From Styela clava (lineage: Eukaryota; Chordata; Ascidiacea; Stolidobranchia; Styelidae): a stretch of DNA of 64,000 nt. Below are positions 1 through 18,778 of this stretch, in pieces. Below the pieces are notes generated by a model, which was given only the letters and a program-made list of their open reading frames with translations, did no database searches and was not told the origin of the DNA. The stretch spans positions 8,070,974 through 8,134,973 of the forward strand of contig NC_135259.1 in assembly GCF_964204865.1 (NCBI RefSeq), in the 5' to 3' direction. Position numbers and translations under genes: made by a program. Positions within the stretch are counted from its first letter, which is position 1. Each line of letters begins with the position of its first letter.

Positions 1-234
1 ACTGGCGTTAAACTTTAGTTATCTATTCAAATTTTCACACTTACTAATAGATTACCTGCTAACTAGGGAAACAATACCGCATGGCAATTATTGATTAATA
101 CCTTACACGAGTCAAGTCTGCAAGTAGGCCTACCTCTAAGCCTACCAATAACAGTAGTTTGTCATCTGCTTTCCATTGAAATGAGGGAGCTTATGAATAT
201 TTAAAAAAATTGATAACGGCACATCATGACTCAC

Positions 235-439
235 CATCAACGAAGTGCTGTCCGCAAACAGTGAAACACAAGTGAGATGGCTTCTGGACTTGACACCAAG
301 CAGTCCTGCCAATAGACTGATAGATGATATCCACATTGCGCGACGTTCCGGATCTTTTGAAAACAGTGGAATATAGCTGAAGATCCATTTCGTTGTCTAT
401 ACTATACGTACAGCCAGCGGAACAACACGAAATAACCAT
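235..439 (-). CDS. THAP-type zinc-finger protein, first coding exon (partial gene)
   Basis: The exon reads leftward from an ATG at 439-437. It opens MVISCCSAGC and ends with CGQHFVDG, giving the THAP C2CH pattern: C-x3-C, 51 residues, then C-x2-H, with a Trp (RTAW) between. THAP domains are DNA-binding zinc fingers related to the DNA-binding domain of P-element-type transposases. The exon stops at a clear donor, GTGAGT at 234-229, phase 1; the rest of the gene lies beyond the left edge of the window. The open frame extends upstream to 538, but the inner Met sits exactly where THAP proteins normally start. Seen: cysteines, histidine, donor. Known: domain function. Unknown: target genes and the rest of the protein. 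It could also be a domesticated or decayed transposase exon. Confidence 0.68.
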
Positions 440-1123
440 TTTCAACAGCCAAACAAAACGGAAACGTGTAATCCGACTTGCAACTGACAAGAGCCAAATG
501 GACGTTTTTGTTTTATTGCCGTCCAGTAACAAGATCACGTGACCCGTGCAAGTCCTCTATAGGAAGAGTTTTGCGGAGGTCAAAGGTCGGGGAAAGGTCC
601 CTTGCAAAATTTCCGGGGCTTTTTAAGAGTGCTTTTGCGAGTTGGCGACTGTAAAATGGAGTATGTTTTTCAAACCATCATTATGATTCATCGCATACAA
701 TAATATGTTTTGTAAAAGTACTGGTATAAAATTTTAGCCTAGGTTATCACAGCTATTTCTACACTAATTTTTTATTACTGCAATTAATTGCTGATTGGCC
801 AATGTCACGAATTAAACAAGGAAAACGATGCTCTGGGAAATCTTCATTGCAAAAATTCAATTAAGTGGAAGTTTACCCGACTTTTGAACCTGAAAATATT
901 CCAAAGTATTCATATTTCTTGGTGTTTTTCCAGATTTTTGACCAGCGAATACAGAATATTCTGATTAAAATCGCCTGTTTAACCCTCATCTGCAATTGGA
1001 ATACACTGCTGCACTGACATATGATTAACGTTTCCTGTTCTCAAACTATGCTTCATCTACCTACAATAACTGAATAGGGTACCGTACTCCGGTAGACCCC
1101 GGTCCAGAAACGAGAACCGGAGA
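440..1123. promoter_or_regulatory. Divergent intergenic/promoter interval between the THAP gene and ALKBH6
   Basis: The two starts point away from each other with 684 bp between them, so both genes should take their promoters from this interval. I see no convincing TATA box or other motif. The right part (about 1078-1122) is richer in GC and in CCGG-type sequence than the surroundings. Assignment rests on gene orientation only. Confidence 0.4.
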
Positions 1124-9083
<7,960 letters not shown>

Positions 9084-10802
9084 CAAACAAACAAAAAAAC
9101 ATATTTATGTGTATATTTAGTGCATTGCAATCACTTATGTTCAGCTCTAAGCGCAGTAATCTATGAATATGACGATTCAAAATGGGTGAGATGATATTTA
9201 ATCTTTCACAACTTCCAAAGAATGGATGCCTATGTCTGAGCAATATTGTGTATAAATCCTTAGACTTTGGGTGAAAGTAGGGTTGGGACCCTGGGAAATC
9301 CCGGGATTTAGACTGTATTTTTCAATCCCGATCCCGCAATTTTTTTATTAAAAATCCCGTGATTTTAAAGCTTTTTTATTTATCCACATACAGATATTCT
9401 CACAACTGGTAGATTATACCATTTTTATATTTATTTTGAAAAAAAAAACATCCACGCTTACAGTCTGAGTCAGTCAGACTAGCCTAAGTGGAATTATTGT
9501 GCGAAATTTTTCTCAAATTTGACTAGTAGAATTGTCATTATTGCCGACTTATTTAATCATAATTTGAACTCAAAATAGCATTCAGGATTCACGCAATGAC
9601 TTCACAGGGTTTCTATTCACTATTTATTACAAAAATAAAACAGCCACAATAAAAAAGTAAAATCAAGAAGATCAACTATCGTCTTCATAATTATCCGCAT
9701 TCCGGGTCAGAAATGATAATATTTTTAGCTTGGGATTGGGCCAGTTTATTTACAAACGGTGACAAGAAAGATCAAAGCCGACCCAATAGATAAAAATTGG
9801 AATAAAATCCCGAATTCAGCTCCATATTCGACAATTCGTTAAAATTATTCGATTCGATGAAAATATACTTCTTTGCCCACCCTTGCGATCTGTAATCACG
9901 CCAGTAATCTGGCGAAACGTGTGGTAGTCAAAACACTAATGCAATGAAACTTAACAAAATTTAATAAATTGCATTACCTAACGAAAGCGTGATGGTATTG
10001 ACGATTATTTCATTGACGGCTATCCGCGGTCTGAAAAGGGTTTTGACATAGTAAGTGCTATGATCTTTGCCATCAAATTATGCTCGGGCCTTGCACGAAA
10101 TTCATAACGTGAAAAGATACGTCCAACGGTGAAAATTGTATAACAACTTTAAACCTATTTAGTGTTTTTAGCGATAATAATTAATTGTAATGAAATAACA
10201 GTTTGTTTGCCTCTTTCATTTCTTTCGCAAGTGCCGACAATAATACCATTGAATAGTTTTGGCAATGGGAGAAACATATTGCATTGTAACAAAAATGAAT
10301 TAGGTTGTGAAAAAGTGAGAATACATGTGATAATAATAAGTGCTTGACGTGGAACGGCGAGCAAAACTGGAGCCAGTGATCGGCGGTGCGTCTGAAGACC
10401 ACGTGTTACCCGTACGGCGCGCAACTTTTACAATAATGTGAGGTGCTCCGAAGACGCTCTCGTTTACATTAACGTAGGAAAACAGTAATATCGGCAACTA
10501 TTAACCATTTGTTCGCGTTAGACTATCGCACCCTTTATGAGTAGAAAATGTCCGTGTGTATGGAATAGTAGTTAATTAGACAACATTTTCTACAGTAAAG
10601 TCCGGGGAAACTTGAAGTTAGCCCAAAACATCTTCTAGTTTAAAAAAGTATTTCGGCATAATATATTATTTACCCTGATCGTAACAAGCGCGACAGCGAT
10701 AAACAACAAAACGTGTTTTGTAATAGGTGTGCCGCGAATTTTTAAAGAGCTAAACAGTGTGCCACAATATAAAAAAAACGGTTGGGAACCATTGGCCTAG
10801 AT
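9084..10802. other. Intergenic DNA downstream of ALKBH6 with old transposon remains
   Basis: No gene is visible. Near 9279-9360 lies TAGGGTTGGGACCCTGGG followed by several CCCGGGATT/AATCCCG motifs. A related block in inverted orientation lies at about 14715-14812, so the two may be the ends of an older element split by the hAT insertion at 10803. At 10727-10797 the sequence ends in GGTTGGGAACCATTG, which looks like the right end of another hAT element (inverted CAATGGTTCCCAACC). Open frames between 10155 and 10500 show no domain. Confidence 0.35.
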
Positions 10803-11235
10803 CAGGGGTCACCAACCTTTTCGAAGCCGAGAGCTACTTCTTGGGTACAGATTAAGCTGCGGGCTACCAGTTCAATGTACACTTCTAAAAATCTCAGTTG
10901 TTCGATTAAGCTTCAATTATTGATATAATTACTGGTATTTGGTGAAGTATAGACACTTTAGTGAAGTATAGACAATAAACTTTAGGATTCTTCAGGAAAT
11001 CAAACGCATATCACAACGTTGCAAATAAATTTCTATCGATAACACTTGTATTTCAAAACTGAGTGTTTTTAATTGATTTTCAACAATCTGCACAAGTCTA
11101 AGATAAATTGGACTTAACAGATGTACTATGAAATGTTGCAGAGTATTATACTCCGACGTGTAACTTGACAGTCGACACTGTAACTCTGAGCGATTCTTGC
11201 AGATTTTCATCAGTGAGGCGTGTTCCATGTTTGTT

Positions 11236-11545
11236 CCTGGTGGAGTGAGTCGCGGCGCTATGGCCCATCGTGTTAAGCATTAGGTTCGCAGGTTAGAATC
11301 CCATGCGGGGATAGTTATGTACGAAAGGATTGCTGGACTCCTCGCCGCCGTAGGGTGGTTCACGTACCGTAACCGCTGGTCGGTTGAGGCTTCCTTCGCC
11401 ATCAAGTTCATGCTTCCGGAAACAAATAACTAACTAATCCCATACCCGACATCGAATGGTAACCGGCGAGAAGCCGTGGTTTGTCATATATGGTTAAGCC
11501 GTCCTATCCGCTATCTTCTCCCCCGGGATAAATATGTAAATCTCC
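11236..11545 (+). repeat. tRNA-derived SINE-like sequence
   Basis: The 5' part carries a B-box-like GGTTAGAATCC (consensus GGTTCGAATCC) downstream of an A-box-like stretch (CGGCGCTATGGCCCATCG), in tRNA-like spacing. The region is clearly more GC-rich than its surroundings and runs into an unrelated body ending near the CCCCCGGGATAAATATG segment. I cannot fold it into a working tRNA and see no clean target duplications, so I call it a SINE relic rather than a tRNA gene. Confidence 0.55.
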
Positions 11546-11779
11546 TCCTATCCTGAGTTTATGTCAAAAATGTTGATTCGAAAGGATAGGTTGAAACAAA
11601 CAATGGTCCCGTAAAATAGGATTGCTGTATGACTTGACTCGCGAGCTTTTCTGTCGGTACTGTGCTGACCAGTGGGTAGTTAGCGCGGAAGATTACGTGA
11701 CAAGATGTGAAATATCTCTCCGCTTTGCCGTCGCTAAAATCGCCCCACTAATAAGACACACGCAGCATAGGCGTAGCCA

Positions 11780-11828
11780 GGGGGGGGGGGGGGGGGGGGG
11801 GGGTCAGAGGGGCCATGGCCCCCCCCCC
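11780..11828. repeat. G-tract/C-tract inverted repeat
   Basis: A run of 24 G's is followed by GGGGCCATGGCCCC and a C-tract. It can form a hairpin and could form a G-quadruplex. It sits just upstream of the transposase frame. The true run length is prone to sequencing and assembly error. Confidence 0.7.
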
Positions 11829-11935
11829 AAAATTTTCAAGAATTCCATTCCTAATCCACCAGTTTTGTGGCATCTTGTCTCGTCACGCTTGTTGATTGTC
11901 ATTGTTACGTCACAAAGACTTGACCGGTCGCTCTT

Positions 11936-13849
11936 ATGAGCAGTATGGGAAAGACTGTTTCGCAAGCTTTCGGTCAGTTGCTCGGTCTTGATTTGTTCTC
12001 GCCTGATTTTTATTCGAAACGCTTGAATTTTGATGACCAAATTACTTCGATCGCTAAATTTAAACAGGCGAAATTAGATAGTTTTTTCCAGCGAAATGAA
12101 GACGCGCTTTCCTCATATACATCAATAAGCGCTTCTCAGGCTGTGGATGCACCGGTTACGTCAGTTACGTCTATCACTTCTATTCCCGAAGATGAACTAA
12201 TAATCAACGAAGGCAAAACAAACGATCTTGGATTTGTTCTTAAGAAACATACACAGCTTACCGATGCGGAGAGATACAGGCTTCTAACTTCGGATGGTCC
12301 GAAAAACGTGACGATTCTGGATACTGTTAGACAAAGTCGTCGTAAATTTCTCAAAAAATGGCTTGACGATAACAGATTTTGCAGTTGGTTAGTTTACACC
12401 CAACTCTCTGATGGGGGTGGTTTGTGTAAGATATGCATAGTCATGCAAGCACGTTTGAAGCATGGAACTCTCAGGGACACTGCCTTTGTTACAAGACCAT
12501 GCATCGACTACAAAAAATTTATGGAAAAGGCTGTAGCACATCGAGACACAAATTACCACCGAGAATCAAATATAGCTGCGAAAAATTTTGTCAAAAGCAT
12601 GGAAACTGGTCAAAATGTGCGTGCAAACATGGAGGCCCAATATGCTACGCAAACAAAAGAAAACAGACGAATAATGACTTCCATTGTCAAGACTGTCATG
12701 TTCTGTGCTTCGGGTAACATATCCTTGCGCGGACATTCCGGGGATAGTGGAAATTTTGTGAACCTTCTTCTATTTCGTATCGACGCAGGGGATGAAGATT
12801 TGAAAAGGCATTTCGCTCGAATGGCCGGAAACGCTAAGTATACAAGCCCGATGATACAAAATGAAATTCTCAAGGTAGCAAGCAACATGATAGTGCAAGA
12901 TATCGTTATGGAGGCTAATAAATCGTTTGTGTCCGTAATAGCCGACGAATCATGTGATATTTCTGGGAAAGAACAACTAAGCATCGTTTTGAGGTATGTG
13001 GAAGGTGGTGAAGTGTGCGAGCGCTTCACAGGATTAGTGGAAATGGATTCTGTTTCTGCCGAATCAATTTCCTCAAATATTTTGACCCACCTCTCTGGTA
13101 TAGGAGTGGATTTGCAAAAACTTGTGGGGCAAGGCTATGATGGTGCAACGACAATGGCAGGTCACGTCAGCGGTGTGCAAAAACGCATTCGTGATAAATA
13201 CCCGCGCGCAATATTTGTGCACTGCGCTTCTCATTGTTTGAAGTAAAGTTGCAATCATCAGAAGCACCTGTGATATCATTCGTGAGACTATTCGTTTTTT
13301 CAGGGAGAGCCCTAAAAGGCGCGCGGGTTTAGGAATTAACATCCCTTTGTTCTGCCCCACCAGATGGTCTGAGAAGTACAAGAGCATCCGAATCTTCAAA
13401 TGCAACTTCAAACGAGTACTTGAGGCTCTTGATTCTTTGGCGAGAGATGCTAACGGTGAGACGCGGGCGAAGGCTTTTTCTCTGAAATCTGCTCTAGAAA
13501 AGTCGTCGGTTATCTACGCCGTATGTTTGATTGGTCGATATTCGGCACTAATGGAGCCACTAGCGCGCGCACTTCAGGCGATCGAGTCAGTGTGCCGTCA
13601 GTAAAGAACCTCACATCCTCTCTTCAGAGCGTTATCGCTGAAGAACGCAATGACTCTGAAATCGCATTGAATATTTACAAAGAAGCTTGTGAAATAGCTG
13701 GCTTGAAAGAGTTGACAATACCCAGAGTAGTCGAAGTACAAGTGTATCGCGACAATGTCTGTGCTGATTCAGCATCCCAGTACTTTAAACGTTCCGCATA
13801 TCTCCCATACGTCGACGGCTTGAGCTGCTCTATTCGGGAATACACGTAA
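11936..13849 (+). pseudogene. hAT transposase of the ZMYM/DUF4371 type, frameshifted and C-terminally truncated
   Basis: The N-terminal part is open from 11936 to 13246 (436 codons). It has a TTF-type zinc-finger stretch (SWL...GGGLCKIC), a DUF4371 region with ADESCDIS, then VGQGYDGATTMAG and HCASHCL. After a stop at 13244 homology continues in another frame (about 13248-13604: SPKRRAGLGINIPLFCPTRW). It then returns to the first frame (about 13590-13849: IPRVVEVQVYRDN...YLPYVDGL). The usual C-terminal hAT dimerisation domain is missing: the frame ends at a stop just after VDGL. Known: such proteins cut and paste hAT elements, and domesticated relatives include ZMYM proteins. At least two frameshifts plus the truncation make this copy inactive. 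Confidence 0.88.
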
Positions 13850-14078
13850 AAACAAATTTTCCGAATTTTCGTATTCAATTCTATATTCTCTTATCATTAT
13901 TATAAATATATTACTTCTTGTTGAACTTGTAGCATGGAGAATTTATAGAACATTTTCATATTGAATATTGCTCAAGAAAATCAGTAGTGAGTTTGAAACC
14001 CAGGGAACACATTTGTGCGCGTAGGATTATGCCTGACAACGTTGGTCCCAAGCAGAAGCAAATTTTCTAAAAATAAAA

Positions 14079-14321
14079 ACGCGTGACAACGATGGGCCAC
14101 GAGGCGGACCATCGTTGTCAACCTTTTTATTTTCTTTTTATTCAATTTTTTTTTTTCAATTTTTTTTTTTTTTGTTTTCATTTATTTATTTTTTTTTAAT
14201 TTTAATTTTTTTTTTTCATTTTTTTTTTAATTATTTTTATGTTTTTTCACAAAAATTTTTTTATTATCGGTTTTTTATTTTATTTTTATTTTCAATTTTA
14301 CGCGTGACAACGATGGGCCAC
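14079..14321. repeat. T-rich tract between direct repeats
   Basis: ACGCGTGACAACGATGGGCC occurs at 14079 and again at 14300, with an inverted relative (CCATCGTTGTCA) near 14108. Between them lies about 170 bp of almost pure T with scattered A. The long phenylalanine-rich open frame here is an artefact of composition. Confidence 0.75.
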
Positions 14322-14650
14322 CATACTGCTCCGCTAACCAACGGACAAGAAAAAACGCGGGTTCGTGGAAAGTGATCTCAGTGTGATGTCATAATTGGAA
14401 GAGTGTTAATTGACCCGTCACATTACTGAGGTCAAATAAAAATAAGGTTGATGGTTACAATAATTATTATAGTGTCATTTCTAGTTCCCATATAAGTGTG
14501 ATTTATACTAAAATAGCAGGAGAAAATTTAATTGATGTAGCTTACTTATAAGAGCCGTTATTAAGCTTAGTTTGGAACAGACCTGCGGGCGACTCATATG
14601 GTCCTCGCGGGCGACTTGGAGCCCGCGGGCAACGCGTTGGGTGACCCCTG

Positions 14651-14866
14651 CCCTAGATGCTCTAATATTTCTGCGTCGATATTACATGAAATAAATACTT
14701 GCTTTTATTGTCATGCAAGTTTTCGCTTGATCCCGAGATTTTACGCTCAATCCCAGGATATCCCGATACCGGGATTTCAAAAACAGTATGAAGTAGAGTT
14801 ACCCACTCACTGATTCAAGTATATATTACTTGTGGTTGGTTATTACTAATACGAGCCATTCCATTA
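14651..14866. other. Right flank of the hAT insertion, possible right end of an older element
   Basis: Contains several GATCCCGAGATT, AATCCCAGG and ATACCGGGATTTC motifs that mirror those near 9.3 kb. No gene is visible. Confidence 0.3.
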
Positions 14867-15210
14867 ATACGGGGGTGGCCAACCAGTCGGAGATCAAGAG
14901 CCTCATTTCTTAGTTTATTACAGCGAAGAGCCACATTTTAAACAATAACACTCACGAACACAAGATATACCTTTATATGCTGAAAGAATGAAACGTTTCA
15001 TCTGCACTTCTATTATCCCTGCCGGATTCCGGTAGTTAGATAGTTTATTTTGAAAACTCCGCAATCTGACAATACACACAAATTATAAATGGAGAGAATT
15101 CTCGAGAGCGAGCAAGCAAAGCCTTTAAAAAAGTTTAAAACAAGTTGAGTATCATGTGCCCGCACACCAATATACAACAAAATCTTGTTAAACAAATCTT
15201 GGGCCAAAAA
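14867..15210 (+). mobile_element. 5' end of a non-autonomous hAT element, truncated
   Basis: Begins GGGGGTGGCCAACCAGTCGG with AGAGCC repeats, the style of hAT ends starting CAGGGGTGGCCAACC. I find no matching right end, so the element is truncated and its limit is uncertain. The interval from 15210 to 16312 shows no gene or repeat I recognise. Confidence 0.45.
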
Positions 15211-16313
15211 TAAGCACGCGAATGTATTAAACTTTTGGGCTGTTGTATACTTTTAAAATACTTAGGCCAATAAATACCAATTCAATCTGATACAAAGGCA
15301 ACAAGAGTAGGTGTAATGTAATAAGGTGACGAGAACGGTCAAAAGCCATGAAAAACTACATTGATTTGACATCGATGAAAATGTGATAAAGTGGTTTAAG
15401 ACACATACAAACGAATCAAAACAATGCTGGTAAATTATGTGCACATGCACTCATAAAAACAATCATCAGAAAAACACTAACTGACTAATCACGCGTAAAC
15501 ATGTATGCAAAATAATGAAGCCAATGTCCTCAAAAACAGGATACACACAAAACAATAGTACGCCATGAAATGAATATGTAAAAACGTTATGAATTGACCT
15601 GGTTATATCGTGTTACATTACAAAAATTTTATGCATATATCGTACCAAAGAGATTGTTCGATTTTTTTTTAATTTCCAAATAAAAATTGCAGTATCTTGC
15701 TGACAGTTGAATTTCAATTCCATACTTTTATTCATATTCCTGATCCAATATATTTTGATTCTGTTATGTTACCTAATGTCCCTTTCATATTGCGATAAAA
15801 CCACGAGCTGAACGTCTTGTATGGTCGTTGATTGTTCGTATGTTGATCCCGTTGATAAACCATTATCTGCAAACCTTTTCGTTTAATGTTTTGTGCGGTG
15901 GCGACCGTATTCTCCCAATGCTTGACACGTCTCATTGTTTGGCAAGCCTTGGAAATGTGACCAAGGTTGTTTACAGTGAATTTTATTACTGTTTACAAAA
16001 TATAATGAGTTCAACAAGTATATATAACAACCGTCAACAAAATATGAAGTATAGGCACAAAAAGTTGCGCATCGGTTACTCAGGAAAGGCCGATCACTGT
16101 TCTTGCCGAAAGATCGATACCTGATATTTCACCCAACATTTGCTGTTCCATTTTAACAGCTGACTGCTGTTGGATCGAATATGTTTTCCTTGTTCTGTAT
16201 TGTATCTGTTCATTTATTTGTGTATTTCTGATATTTTTTCTAAGAAAAATAAACTTCCTTGCGTGCGTCATCAGACTATCGAAACTTTTGTTAAAAAGTT
16301 TGAAAAATGAAAG

Positions 16314-16457
16314 CAGCGAGTAATAATGTTAAAAAAAGATAAATAAATATTGAATCTAAAATACATTGGGTAAGCCACAAATCACCAGCGAGTAATAATG
16401 TCAAAAAAAGATAAATAAAAAACTAATCAAAAATGCATTGGGTAAGCCACGTCGGCA
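16314..16457. repeat. Tandem duplication, two units of 72 bp
   Basis: Units start at 16314 and 16386 with CAGCGAGTAATAATGT and both run through GCATTGGGTAAGCCAC-type sequence, with a few substitutions. It lies just 3' of the gene on the minus strand. Confidence 0.85.
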
Positions 16458-16612
16458 AATCTCCAAGAATGAGGGTCGCTACAAGATTAAATACGACAAC
16501 GACTGGACATGGTAGAAGATAGTAATTCTGAAATATGAGGTATATGATTTGGCAGAATACCTCCTTTTTTGTAAGACTCCCCCGGCATTTATTTGTATAA
16601 ATGCTATATGTC

Positions 16613-18778
16613 TTAAAATTTATGAATATATTCACGATTTTCATCTTTGGCTTGCTTAGATTTTCGAAACCATTTTTTCACAAATTTAGTCTTTTTCGGA
16701 CGATTGTTAGACAACGCAGCTTCTGATCTACTCAGTCTTGCCATATTCCCAACTGAAGAAATTTGGGGTCTTCGGGGAGCGGCTGCAGTTGAAAAACTGG
16801 ATGGCCTGGGTGGAAGATCAGGAGCTAGATAATCTGACCCTGTCGCAATTTCTTCGTTGTGATCGATGTGAACTTTTACTTGTGTTGGTTCGAGAGATCT
16901 AAAATAAGCGTTGTTGTAGTCAATTTTCACTGTCATAATTCAATAAATGAAAATTTCCTAAATTTTTCTTGCTATTGTGTTCAACAATTGTTGAATGCGT
17001 GTAAGGACGCTTGTATTTATTATAAAATGTCCAACCATCCATCGTGTTGCTATCTATCATAAATGTCCAATATAGTAACTGGTAACTCGGGCTGAGTATA
17101 TCCAATAGTAAATTATTCGAATCCATTCAGACGAAAATTCCGAATCGACGCCATTCTATTTTTTTTGTCCACCGAAGGTCGAGGTGAATTTATCAATTTT
17201 TTCTTATTGAAGAAATATTTTTAGAAATGCAATTCTAACATATATATAGATTATTCCTTTGTTCCTAGTGAGTTACTTGTGAAACATTTTTTTTGTGTCT
17301 GAGTAATAGATTCTATGATTTCAGTAATTTGGTAATAAAAATAGAAAAGTCACATGCAATTACAAATCTTCCAAGTAGGCTATTCGAGATTCGATTCGAA
17401 AAAAATATTCGATTGGATTCTGAAATTATCAGTTATTCGAAAATGCCCGGTCTTACTGAGAACAAGGCACATTAAACGCGAAATTCTCAACTATATATAT
17501 AATATATAATGTAATATAAATCTTACTTGATGTCATCAGTCGCCTCTTGTGCGCTTGTTGTTGTAATGTTTGAATATAGTGTATCAACATCTGTGAACAC
17601 AATTCAAAATTTATTAGCATTTAAAAGTGGCAAGAGCATTGAAGAAAGGGCACAAATTTTTCTTTAACTAATATATATATGAAGCGGGTTATTTGTAGTG
17701 TTTGACCCAAAATCCAACATTGTAATCTAAAAATGCGGAATGGAAAAACGAAAATTTTAATACCTTCTTCCCGGTCTCTTTGAGGCTGCACATGGCGTAG
17801 AATTCCATAATTCAATTCCTCGTCTGAATCACTTAATTCAGCGCCACTATATATCAATCTTGACAATCGACTCTCCAAAACTTGGGCGTTTAGCATTCTC
17901 TGCAATGCTTCATTCCTCTCCCTTTCTGCTTCGTTTTTTATCTTTAGCAACTGAATATAAAAATGTTTAAAAAAGTTGATTATGACATATATATACATAT
18001 ATATATATCAAGCGTTTCACACTTTGAAAATAATGATTTTATATGAGATAGATATACCTGTCTCAACTTCATACATTCTTTCCTGTAAGTATCTCGCTCT
18101 TGTCTTATTATAAAGAGTTCTTCCTGTAAAATTGAAAAAATGTATTATGAATACCGAAAATATATTGTATATATATATATATTATCGCCAACCGTCATAA
18201 ATATTGTGTTATTACTCTAATCAAGCTTTGCCTGTTGCGATGATTTATAATTTATTGCAGCGTTGTCCCTCGAGCATCGATCAATAATTGTCGCATTCTG
18301 CAAGGTCTATATCCAAAAGTAATACATTTTTTAACGCGGGATCTAAATTTCCTTAACCCAGCTCTAAAAGGCGATTAATTGAATTACAATTAAAATCGTG
18401 CATACTATTTTATGTGTTTAGTGTCCCTGAATTACATGCGGACCCCGGCACAAATTCTTGCATGCAATGTGGCCCCCGAATATCTACAAGTTTGACACCC
18501 CTGATTAAATTCTCATTAACTAGAGACATATCAGCTTAATGAGAACATGACAAGTTATTTCGAAACACATCCGCTGTAAATCCCGTTCTACAGTTAAAAA
18601 TTCTTAAATAGTATCACGTTAAAATATTAGGCCAAGCCAATCCGAATCGAACATGGCAAACTAGTTGCTGTATTATAACAGATAATTCTCTTACCCGCAG
18701 TTTCAGCACATCTTGCTCCGCTTGAGTTCTAATGCCGAAGTTATCGAACCTTTCAGCTATGTTACTGAAAGAGGCCAT
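16613..18778 (-). CDS. Orphan coiled-coil protein with basic C-terminus (gene C)
   Basis: Minus-strand exons: 18695-18778 (starts MASFSNIAERFDNFG), 18058-18123, 17764-17950, 17527-17590 and the last exon 16613-16929, about 235-240 aa in total. Exons 1-4 join in phase. Residues about 18-85 are a charged heptad-like coiled coil (EELFIIRQERDTYRKE, AERERNEALQRML). An acidic patch follows (SDSDEEL), then a proline/serine-rich part, and the last exon ends in a lysine/arginine-rich tail (RPKKTKFVKKWFRKSKQ). Exon 4 ends in phase 2 but the last exon needs phase 1, so one small exon or an alternative splice site is missing from my model. One candidate is about 17033-17094. I do not recognise the family. 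It faces away from the coiled-coil gene at 24.3 kb. Confidence 0.6.
18440..18512. mobile_element. hAT right-end remnant
   Basis: Contains ATGTGGCCCCCGAATATC and ends AAGTTTGACACCCCTG, the inverse of a CAGGGGTGTCAAACT-type hAT end. No left end was found. It lies in intron 1 of the coiled-coil gene on the minus strand. Confidence 0.45.

Larger units (their letters stand above)
10803..14650 (+). mobile_element. hAT-superfamily transposon, formerly autonomous, now decayed
   Basis: The left end CAGGGGTCACCAACC matches the inverted right end, which reads CAGGGGTCACCCAAC from the outside. The 8-bp target duplication has one mismatch: GCCTAGAT (10795-10802) and CCCTAGAT (14651-14658). Inside are a SINE, the broken DUF4371-type transposase, a G/C homopolymer hairpin and a T-rich tract between short direct repeats. 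The 8-bp duplication and CAGGGG ends are typical of hAT elements (known). Confidence 0.78.

Noticed and set aside
11236..11310. Possible tRNA gene
   Set aside because: A B-box-like motif is present but I cannot form a convincing acceptor stem or cloverleaf; it fits a SINE relic better.
12610..13029. Minus-strand open frames across the transposase
   Set aside because: Antisense shadows of the transposase reading frame.
14115..14375. Phe-rich open frame
   Set aside because: Produced by a T-rich low-complexity tract, not a protein.
17033..17094. Candidate small exon to bridge exons 4 and 5 of the minus-strand coiled-coil gene
   Set aside because: Phases fit, but the donor (GTTGGA) is weak and the peptide is unlike the rest of the protein; mentioned only as a possibility.
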